Shown here: positions 35,856 to 44,700 of the stretch, in pieces
Layout: each line of letters opens with the position of its first letter
Numbering within the stretch: the first letter of the stretch is position 1
Assembly: GCA_965200505.1 (NCBI GenBank)
Contig: OZ241343.1
Location: forward strand, 1,860,001 to 1,924,000
DNA: 64,000 nt
From: VXNE01 sp965200505
GTDB taxonomy: Bacteria; Pseudomonadota; Gammaproteobacteria; Pseudomonadales; Azotimanducaceae
Reading direction: 5' to 3'
Position numbers and translations under genes: made by a program
Notes under the pieces: generated by a model
Databases searched by the model: none
Told to the model about the DNA's origin: nothing
What the model saw: only the letters and a program-made list of their open reading frames with translations

Positions 35856-38800
35856 ATGAAGCGAGTCGAGGCCATTAGCTGCGGGCCTTGCGTCAACGAG
35901 AGCGAGCACAGAGCCATCGAGCAACTGAAGACGCGGTTGATTTCCGCCGCATCCGAATGCGAGTGGTTGCTTCTCACCAACCTGCTCTTCTCAGCGAGTC
36001 ACCGCCTGCAATCAGACGAAATCGACATCTTGGCGATTGGGCCGCCGGGTGTTCGTGTAATCGAGGTGAAGCATTGGAGCGCTAGCTGGATTCGGCGGAA
36101 CGCCCCCCTTGTCGAGCACGAAGCGGATCGCGTGACCGCCAAAGCCCGCAAAGTTGGCACAACGCTTCGTAGGCAAGTGCCGGAGATTGGGCGCGTTGAC
36201 GGCGTGTTCCTGTTGACGGAATCCGCTGCCAAAACGAAGGGGCTAGACGATCCCGTTCGTGGGGTCCCGTTCCACACTGCCAAGACTTGGCGGGACGCAC
36301 TTGGCTACGACTCGCCGGGGGTGCTCACCGCCCAGCAAGTGAGGGCGTTGGCTGCCTTGCTGACACCGGCCAGCCCTCTTGCTACAGAGGGGAAGCTCAA
36401 GCGCATTGGGGGCTATGCGGATCTGCAGCTACAAACGCCCCCAGAAGAGCGGTTCCACCGTGTCTTCAGCGCTACGCACCCATCACGGCGGGACCATGTG
36501 ACTCTGCACCTCTACGACTGGTCAGCAAGCGACGATTCCAAGGCGAAAGAAAAGGCCCGCCGAGAGTTCGACGCCTTGCATCGGCTGCAGCAGTACGAGT
36601 GGGCACCCCGCATCGTGGACTCGTACCAGGAAGCACCCGGTTACTTGGGCGAGGTCGCTTTCTTCACTGTCGTGGACCCGGCCGCGCCGAGCATTGCCGA
36701 CCGAGCGAGCGACGGCTCGTGGAACGCGGAGGCACGGCTCGCTTTTGCGCGCGACGCTATCCGCGCCTTAGACGTCTTGCACAAATCCGGTGGCGACGAT
36801 CAGCCCATGCTTCATCGCAACTTGACGCCCGCCACCGTGCTCGTCAAGCACGACAATACGCCCATCCTGACCGGCTTCGACCATGCACGGATTCCAACGG
36901 AGGCCACCGTCACTCCGACGACCCAAGAGGGTGGCCGGGATCCGACAACCGCTCCCGAAGTGCGAGCACAAGGTTTGGGCGCGGCCGACCGACGCTCGGA
37001 TGTATATTCGATGTGTGCATCTCTGTCCAATCTGTTCGATGCGGGTGCCGACCACGCGACGGCGAGCGTTCTGGCACAGGGCATGGCCGAAGACCCCGCC
37101 GCAAGATACACGCTCTCCGAACTGAACGCGGCGCTGGCACGGCTGCTCGGCGAGAAACCGCCCGCTCCACCAGCCCCACCAGTCCGCTTCTGGACAGAAG
37201 AACAGGAAGTCCGGTTCGAGGGACACGACTACCGCATCGTTTCGCGCCTCGGCTCCGGGAGCATCGGCACGACCTTCAAGGTGGTGGAAATCGACCCTAC
37301 GACGCGTGAAGACTTAGGTGCCTACGTTGCGAAAGCCGTACACGACAAAGAGACCGCGAAGGGGGTGATGCAGAGCTATCGTCTGGTGCGTTCGCATCTT
37401 CGCCACACTGGCCTCTCGACGATCTATGAGGTCGCATCCGACTGGCAGGACAACGGCTTCTCCGCCTTGATGGCCTGGATAGAGGGTGAACCGCTGAGCG
37501 AGTATGTCGGGCTGCTGCCGATTTTCGCAGAGGACCTTCAAGAGCCGTCTGCCGAAGCGTTGGCTATTCGCTGGCTGCAGACGGCTTGTCGCGCCTTGGA
37601 AACGCTGCATCGGAGTGGTCTCGTGCATGGCGATGTCAGTCCACGCAATTTTATCGTGTGCGGTTCCGACTTGGTGTTGACGGACTACGACTGCGTCACC
37701 AAGGTTGGCGAACGGCCCGCCTCGCCGGGCACAGTGATGTACTGTTCGCCGTCCTTCGCCGATGGCGGCGTTGCTGCACCATCCGACGACATCTATGCGC
37801 TGGCAGCCAGCTTCTTCCACCTGTGGTTCGAGAAACCACCGTTTCAGCACGACAACACGTTGGCCAAGGCGCAGGGCCTGAGTTGGGCGGGTGTGGACCG
37901 AGAGGCCTATCCGCTCTTCGCCCGTTTCCTTGATCGTGCCACCGCTCCTGAGCCCGCCAAGCGCTATGAAACCGTTGTAGATGCGTTGACCGACCTCAGT
38001 GCGCCGGGACCAGAGAGCGTCAACAAATCTTCGGTCCCGCTTGCCTCCGTTCAGCCATCCCGTGACGATGCCCGTGCGGCGTCTGTCGAAGCCCCTGACC
38101 TAGATGGGCAAATGACGGTCGCTGGAGAGCTCGAAGGTCGAGCGGAGAAAGACAACGACCAAGGACACCCCGGAACACAGACACCAAACCATGTACCGTG
38201 GCTGAAATCTCTCCTCCAGTCTTATCCTGGTTCGCCGTTGGGGAACAGTGAGACTAGGGGCTTAGACACCGATTTTGCCGAAGAGACGTATGTCGAGACG
38301 AACTTGGAACAGGCTCTTTACCAAGATGTTGTTGAGAGACGGGTGTGTTTGGTCATCCTCTGCGGTAACGCCGGCGACGGCAAGACAGCGCTGCTGCAGC
38401 ATTTGGCTGGGCGGTTTCACCTAGGCAGGCACAAGTCCGCAACGCGGATCCTCGAGGGCAGCATGAGGGATGGTCGGACCGTGCGCATGAATCTGGACGG
38501 CTCCGCATCCTGGCGTAGCCGTTCCGCCAACGAGCTGCTCGACGAGTGCTTTGCACCGTTTCATGATGGCCCGAGCGAGACTAATGTGCTGTTCCTCGCC
38601 GTTAACGACGGACGGTTGTTGGAGTGGATCGAGGAAACGGTAGAGGCAAGAGGTCAGACTCCGCTGACCAAGGTGCTCTTGGAGCAACTGGAAGAGCCGA
38701 ACTCAGCGGCGCAGCCACACATTCGGTTCGTCAACTTGAATCAACGGTCGTTGGTAGGGAGCTGGACAGAGGATGGCCGGTTTGACACTAGCTTCCTTGA

Positions 38801-39938
38801 ACGGCTGGTCGACGGCCTCTACGGAGGGCGCGAGCGTGCAAGAGAGACTTGGAATTCGTGCCTATCTTGCTCGGCTCAGAATAGCTGTGAAGTCTATCGA
38901 GCAACGCGCATCTTTGCCCCCGCTGAAGTACCGGGCGAATCCCCTGAGCGTCGCACCCGCGCCCGTGATAGATTGTTCGAGGCGCTTCAGGCAGTCCATC
39001 TACGGGGAGAAACGCACATCACGGTGCGCGAATTGCGGGCGACACTCGTGTACATACTGTTTGGCGTCCAGTACTGTGACGAATACCACAAGGATGGAGA
39101 ATCCACGACGTACGCCGAGCGTGCCTTTGCCCCTAAGTCGCCGGCGCGGCAAGGGGAAGTGCTCGCCGACTTGGTGCGTTACGATCCAGGACTCGAAACC
39201 CACCCGCATGTCGATCGCTACCTTTTGGCCCGCCAAGCTGACGGCATGGCTATTCCGCGCTTTGCCGACCTATCGCTAGAGTCGGCTCGAAGGCGGGCCT
39301 ACTTCGAATGGACAATAGGTGATCTCCACCATGTCGCGGGAGACGAAGACGCCCTTGGGTTGGCCCAAGGACGCCATATCCGCCTATTCCGAAACCTCGC
39401 CACCACGGAGGGTGCAAACGATCCGAACGTCGTTCGACGCCTCTGCAACGGTATTTCGCGTTTGGAGTCTCTTCCGCCTCAAGCCCTAGATCGTAAAGGT
39501 GTAGTAGCGTTGCGCATCAACCCTCGAACACCGACGGAGACTGCGTTCTGGGTGGACAAGGACCTCTCGGATTTCAGCTTGGTACCGGAACGTCCTATCG
39601 CCGGCCATCGGGTCGAACACCTGCACCGTGAAGCACACTTGGTCTACCGTTACAAAGACGGACGCGAGGAGAGACTTCGCCTCGGGGCAGACCTGTTCCA
39701 TTTACTTCTCGAGCTTGCCGATGGTTTCCAACTCGGTGACGTATCCACCGACGACACCTTTGCACAGCTATCGATCTTCGTACAGCGCCTGATTCAAGAA
39801 GACCATCGCCTAGCATTGGCTTGGAATCCGATGGCCGAGGGCACCATCTTTGAGCTTGAGGCGGTCCCCAAAGCGGCCTTGGGCCGCCAACGGCTGACTA
39901 TCCAAGAGATGGCAGACGGGAGATTCACGAATGGCTAA
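35856..39938 (+). CDS. NERD - pseudokinase - protein kinase - DptF-like ATPase fusion
   Basis: The 1360-residue product is multidomain. Residues about 15-140 are a NERD nuclease-like domain (SDEIDILAIG, VIEVKHW). Residues about 180-430 look like a kinase with a dead catalytic loop (HRN for HRD, GFDHAR for DFG). Residues 459-710 are a second kinase with GSGSIGTTF, Lys493 in YVAKAV, HGDVSPRNF and DYD, so likely active. Residues about 780-1360 form a P-loop ATPase: GNAGDGKT at 837-844, VLFLAVNDG, and a CxxCx5C cluster at 1002-1011. The NERD-kinase part recalls PglW of BREX type 2; the C-terminal part recalls DptF of phosphorothioate-dependent restriction. ATG 35856 is used; the open frame from 35709 lacks conserved sequence. 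The next gene overlaps by eight bases. GC is low. Confidence 0.85.
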   Translation: MKRVEAISCGPCVNESEHRAIEQLKTRLISAASECEWLLLTNLLFSASHRLQSDEIDILAIGPPGVRVIEVKHWSASWIRRNAPLVEHEADRVTAKARKVGTTLRRQVPEIGRVDGVFLLTESAAKTKGLDDPVRGVPFHTAKTWRDALGYDSPGVLTAQQVRALAALLTPASPLATEGKLKRIGGYADLQLQTPPEERFHRVFSATHPSRRDHVTLHLYDWSASDDSKAKEKARREFDALHRLQQYEWAPRIVDSYQEAPGYLGEVAFFTVVDPAAPSIADRASDGSWNAEARLAFARDAIRALDVLHKSGGDDQPMLHRNLTPATVLVKHDNTPILTGFDHARIPTEATVTPTTQEGGRDPTTAPEVRAQGLGAADRRSDVYSMCASLSNLFDAGADHATASVLAQGMAEDPAARYTLSELNAALARLLGEKPPAPPAPPVRFWTEEQEVRFEGHDYRIVSRLGSGSIGTTFKVVEIDPTTREDLGAYVAKAVHDKETAKGVMQSYRLVRSHLRHTGLSTIYEVASDWQDNGFSALMAWIEGEPLSEYVGLLPIFAEDLQEPSAEALAIRWLQTACRALETLHRSGLVHGDVSPRNFIVCGSDLVLTDYDCVTKVGERPASPGTVMYCSPSFADGGVAAPSDDIYALAASFFHLWFEKPPFQHDNTLAKAQGLSWAGVDREAYPLFARFLDRATAPEPAKRYETVVDALTDLSAPGPESVNKSSVPLASVQPSRDDARAASVEAPDLDGQMTVAGELEGRAEKDNDQGHPGTQTPNHVPWLKSLLQSYPGSPLGNSETRGLDTDFAEETYVETNLEQALYQDVVERRVCLVILCGNAGDGKTALLQHLAGRFHLGRHKSATRILEGSMRDGRTVRMNLDGSASWRSRSANELLDECFAPFHDGPSETNVLFLAVNDGRLLEWIEETVEARGQTPLTKVLLEQLEEPNSAAQPHIRFVNLNQRSLVGSWTEDGRFDTSFLERLVDGLYGGRERARETWNSCLSCSAQNSCEVYRATRIFAPAEVPGESPERRTRARDRLFEALQAVHLRGETHITVRELRATLVYILFGVQYCDEYHKDGESTTYAERAFAPKSPARQGEVLADLVRYDPGLETHPHVDRYLLARQADGMAIPRFADLSLESARRRAYFEWTIGDLHHVAGDEDALGLAQGRHIRLFRNLATTEGANDPNVVRRLCNGISRLESLPPQALDRKGVVALRINPRTPTETAFWVDKDLSDFSLVPERPIAGHRVEHLHREAHLVYRYKDGREERLRLGADLFHLLLELADGFQLGDVSTDDTFAQLSIFVQRLIQEDHRLALAWNPMAEGTIFELEAVPKAALGRQRLTIQEMADGRFTNG

Positions 39939-41736
39939 CCCACCTCGCCAGGTCGCAAGACGGGTCTTGCCTCCGAAATTGGCCGACGAGCTCTGGACGG
40001 GAAACTACACGAAAGCACTCCCGATCACGATCATGGGCTTCGAGCTATCGGCAGTATTACCAGCAGTTTTCTACATGTTACGTTTCGGACAGCGACGGGG
40101 CAAAGGACAGTTCATTAGAGCGTTCGCACCGGAAGGGGACACCCTCCGAGAGCAGCGGCAACGAACGACCATAGACCACATCGCTTCCGTGCTCGCGCAG
40201 GAAGATCATCTTGACGGATTCGATGGTGATCCCCAGAAGGCGGTTCTTGGCGATCTCCTTCTGTGCTTTGCTTTGGAAAACATCAACCACGAACTCGGCC
40301 GGGACAAGCAAGTTCAGCGGGCGTTTCCGACCCACTATATGGCGAGTTGGATCGATCTACCCGATAGCGTAGCCCACCTTCGCGGGGTTCCCGAAATGCT
40401 AGTGGCGATTCTTGTGAATCAGAGTAAGGGTGATTACATCGAACGCAATGATAAGGGGTGGTTCAAGATTGGCGCTCATTACGATGTGAACCCTCTCCTT
40501 GCGACATTCAGCAAAGGCATGCAATTAGCTGGATCACCGCAAGATCGTAGTAGCGACCAATTCGATGAGAACGAGAGTGTTGGATTGGATCAACTGGTCA
40601 TGATCAGACTCGCGGAACTCCTCCGTTCCGCACCGGACAAGGCGCACGGCAAGGATGCTGAGCGCATACCGAACCAGTATCCAATCGCCACTCTTGCTGC
40701 TCGACACTTTTCTGAAGACATCAGGCGCTTTTTGCGTTCATATGCGAGCGAGATCCCTAGGCAGGCACTGCTAGACTTGCTCGAAGCCTGTATCGTTGTG
40801 GGAATGACAACTATGTTTATGGGCTCTGTTAAGATTCTGTTTAAATGGTCAGAGTCGGGTTGTGTTCCCCAAAGCCAAGATCAGTCACCTGCGGGCTTGT
40901 TTTTGGATTGCTCAAGTGGCGTCTCGAACGATCTTCGTCTATTGTCCGAACAATCGATGGACGACCTGCTAAGGCAGGTCGATCGGGTTCCGGCTACACT
41001 AGCGATGCTGCGACTGCTAGACTATCTTGCCCGAGACCACAAGAAGATCGTCAAGCTCAGTATCGGCACTCGGCCGGATGCTGCCGAGTGGATGGATTTG
41101 CTTGGCGAAATTCTACATCAGCGCCACGAGCAAGCGGACTTCATTCATCAGCTCGTCGCTCTTCATTGTAGGGCGCTTGCCGGTGAGTTGGAAGCAGATC
41201 GTCCAGACCTCGCCGATTTGCTCTTGGACGACGCCAGCGAGCCTAACGCCGTGCGGCGGTTTGCTGAAGGTCTTATGGAAATGATGGGGACTAAGTCACG
41301 GGCACATCTGATTGGTGCTGTAGATTCCATCCTACAATCAAATAGGCCTAACGGCTTGGCCCAAAAGCGCAGCACGACGCGCGGTAGTGGACTGGGAGGG
41401 ACAACACGACGAAGCCGCGATGTCCGCTCCTTGGTTTTTTCCGACGCAGCCTTAGAGTACCTAGTGCATGTTCACCTGCTGCCTGCTGCCAACAAGGAGG
41501 GTGTGAGGAGGCTGTCTGTGAGGGGTTTTCTTGATGTCCTTCGGGAACGGTATGGGTTTTATGTGGATACAGCTCCCTTGGGCCTGTCTGTCTCGAGTGA
41601 GTTGCTTCAACTCAATCGGCGGACGCTGGAGAGACGGCTGCGGGACCTTGGCCTGTTTGCGGGCGTAAACGATGCGGAATCGATGAAACGACTGCATCGG
41701 AGGTTTGAGCCGAAGAGTGACGTAGAAGGTGGCTAA
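39931..41736 (+). CDS. DptG-like restriction-complex protein (putative)
   Basis: The 601-residue product has no recognisable catalytic motif. The C-terminal 110 residues have the shape expected of DptG-type proteins: LEYLVHVHLLP, FLDVLRERYGFYVD, then an ELLQLNRRTLERRLRDLGL block and a final DAESMKRLHRRF. The identification relies on this and on position between the DptF-like and DptH-like genes, so it is tentative. It overlaps both neighbours by eight bases, implying fixed stoichiometry through coupled translation. GC is far below the flanks: 24 of 60 bases at 40801-40860 against 45 of 60 at 57601-57660. Confidence 0.7.
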   Translation: MANPPRQVARRVLPPKLADELWTGNYTKALPITIMGFELSAVLPAVFYMLRFGQRRGKGQFIRAFAPEGDTLREQRQRTTIDHIASVLAQEDHLDGFDGDPQKAVLGDLLLCFALENINHELGRDKQVQRAFPTHYMASWIDLPDSVAHLRGVPEMLVAILVNQSKGDYIERNDKGWFKIGAHYDVNPLLATFSKGMQLAGSPQDRSSDQFDENESVGLDQLVMIRLAELLRSAPDKAHGKDAERIPNQYPIATLAARHFSEDIRRFLRSYASEIPRQALLDLLEACIVVGMTTMFMGSVKILFKWSESGCVPQSQDQSPAGLFLDCSSGVSNDLRLLSEQSMDDLLRQVDRVPATLAMLRLLDYLARDHKKIVKLSIGTRPDAAEWMDLLGEILHQRHEQADFIHQLVALHCRALAGELEADRPDLADLLLDDASEPNAVRRFAEGLMEMMGTKSRAHLIGAVDSILQSNRPNGLAQKRSTTRGSGLGGTTRRSRDVRSLVFSDAALEYLVHVHLLPAANKEGVRRLSVRGFLDVLRERYGFYVDTAPLGLSVSSELLQLNRRTLERRLRDLGLFAGVNDAESMKRLHRRFEPKSDVEGG

Positions 41737-44700
41737 CTTGCACGGTGTGCTTCTCAGCCGCGCGTTCAGGCACGTGCTTGGTTCGGCGCGAGCCGGGTCG
41801 ATGGCGTTTGCTCGCTGCTTGAGACCGGATGTGGTGGCCAGGCTCTGTGTTGAGAGAGAGTTCGATCCGGATGGGTGGGAAGTCTGGCGCGTTGCGGACA
41901 AGGGCGATCCGGATAGTCGTACCATAACAGCGGATGAGGCCGTGGAGAGAAGGGAAGACAAAGGCGGTGCGATCTTGCTCCTAATCGACTCGGAGAAAGC
42001 TGGTGCTGGCATGGACGGGATTTTTAGCGCCGCCTTGGAAATTCGAGAAGTACCGCTGTTCGAGGAGGCTTGCCGACTCGCGGCTCGGGAAATCACTAGG
42101 CGACACTCAGCCGCGATTCGTCGATACGCTCTAAACGCGCTTACTGCTGCGCGCGGCGGTGGCAAACAGCACGCGGTGTCCGAGTGGGCGGCCTTCGACT
42201 ATCTGTGTCGCATCGCGGAAGGGCAGTTGGGCCCCGGTGCCTATCTTCACCGACTCGGGCTCTGGCCGGTTCAGGATTCCGAAGAATCGAATTGGCAGGC
42301 GGACCTTGTTGAATCGCGCCTATTCGTTGATCGGTTGTTGGGCCCCGCCAGTTCTCGGCTAGCACCCTCAAGGCGGGTTGAAGCATTGAATCTAGACGAC
42401 CAGTGCTCGGACGGTGGTGCGACCCTTCAGCGTTTGCTAAACGCCGTGGATACTCAGCCGCTTAGTGTCGCTTTGGAGAAAGTCGCGAGTAATAGGGTGC
42501 TTTGGATAGGTGCTTTGCGCATGAAGTCGCCAGCTGGCTCGCTCGAAGCTATCCAGCTTGTAAGTTGGCGTAATTCCAAGGGCTCAATAGTCAAATGGTC
42601 CGGTCTGGTGGAGCAAGGCGACGACGAGCCGCCGGCTTGGGTCATTGATCTGAACAGCGCGAAGAACGACAGCTTGGTATTGAACGTTCGATGGAGAACA
42701 AAGCCGGCGGCGGTGGAGAGGCACGCTGTGGAGTACCGCGTTGCAGTAGTCGCGGATTCGGATGAAGAACTGGCAAGTAGGGTTGTCTTGCACAAAGCAA
42801 GCAAGACTGGGGAGCGGTGCTTGTTCAGCGCAGACGATCTACCCTTCATCCAAGAGGAATCGCGCTTGCCAGCTAAGGTGGTTGTGTCCGTTGTTGGCAG
42901 CGCCGCCGTCCTCAGTCAAGAAAGCGAGGAGTTCGTCATTCGTTGTGGCGAACCTATAGAACGCGAGACAGGCAACAGTGTTGCCAAAAGGGTCCGAACC
43001 TTCAGCGAAGGGCTAGTCGAGCTTGGCAACCGTGATGCTATCTCTAGTCTTGCGCTCAAGCTCACGGCGAAGGCTGACGCGAAAGGTTTCTTGGTTTGGC
43101 GCACACCAGCCCAAGGTGGTAAGCGACTGAGCTACAAGGTCCATCGCCCGTCACTTGTCAGAGATGCCGAAGAGGATTGGATGGCACAAGGCGGGCCGAT
43201 CTGTCGCTGGGTTGCAAAGGTGCGGGAGTCCGGAGAAAGAACCGGGGGCCTAGAATTCGTTCCCCTTGGTGGCATCACTGGCCAATTGGGGAGGAGAACG
43301 CTTGCGGCAAGCCGGAAGATGGTCAATCGCCTACGCGGTGTTGGCGGTGCTGGTCAGATCTACGACGGAAACGCCGGGTTCGACGTTCCCCTAGAGTACC
43401 TCCGTGCTTGGAGTGCCCTACTAGACACCGGGGACGCCATGCTCGCACTGGCCCACACCGTTGAAGTCCAATCGCTTTCAGGGCGGACCATTGGCCTCAT
43501 TGTATTGCCCACTCATCCTTTGCGTGTCGCATGGTTGGCAGCGTACGACAACTTGGTGCTGCACACGGCGTTCGACTTAAACCAAAAAGCGAAGGTCGTC
43601 AGCGCAGAGTTCAAGGGTTTGGATGGCGCGATGTTCCCGGCCTTCTTGCCGAATCCCCGGGGAGGAGCTTTTGTCTTCGCCGATACGCTGGGCTTCCATG
43701 CCGTCGGCATGGTGCCGGACTCGGACAGGGAACCAAAGGCCGCGTTAGCGATCCTAGGTCGTGCCCTCGACGGTGCCGGATCTGTAAATAGCGCACCGAC
43801 AGTTGGGCACAACAGCGCACAGGTGCTTGGCAACGAGATCGTCAAATACCTAGACTGCCACGAAAGTGCGCGGCTGCTGCACATCCACGCCTTGCGTGCC
43901 GGTGACGGTTTCACGGTTGCTCGCTCGCTTAGCCAAGTCTACGAACATTGCTGCCAGAGCAGCGACGATCCAGACCTTGAGGTAACGGCTAGCGACGCAC
44001 CCGTGTTTGCCTTGAACCTCTTCCCTTCTTCTGACCAGCGTGGCATTGCTGGCCGGTTCATTGCCGAAGCCCGCGAGAAGCGTCGCAGCGGGGCCGGCAC
44101 ACTACAAGCCGAAGATCGTTGGATGCTGGAGTCGCTGAGGTTGCCTGGCGGCGTCAACATGCCGCGATTGCGCTGGGCTCGCAAAGAACCGGAAGGACAA
44201 GGAACACATGCGAATCCCAGCACGGCGGCACACCTTGCCATCGCCTTCGACACCTTCGAGTCACGGATTGTCGGGGATGGTGGTGGGCCAATCGGGCCGT
44301 ACCCCTATCATGCCTTCGGTCTCATGTCGTTCTATGACCGACAATACACAAGCTGGCCATCGCCAATGTGGCGGAACGCGGTACCAACGCCGACCGAAGG
44401 CGAGAAGCATCCCGCACGGAGGGGCTACACGGAGATGCTAACGCGACTGCAGGAAGCCATTCAGTCCGCCGTGGCCCGTCATGTTTGCACGGATGGCGCG
44501 AGGCCGATTCTCCTAACCGAGATCACAGAGGATAAGGACAAAGATCTCAGCGATCTCCACGGACTTTGCGATTGGGTGGTCACGCTGGACCGAAATGCGG
44601 GAATCGAGTATTTCGATTCTCCGGTCGACAACAAGGATGTGTACGATGCCTATGTCGTCGACTGCGTACCCGAACGGGAAGACCTAGGTTGTCTTCAGCT

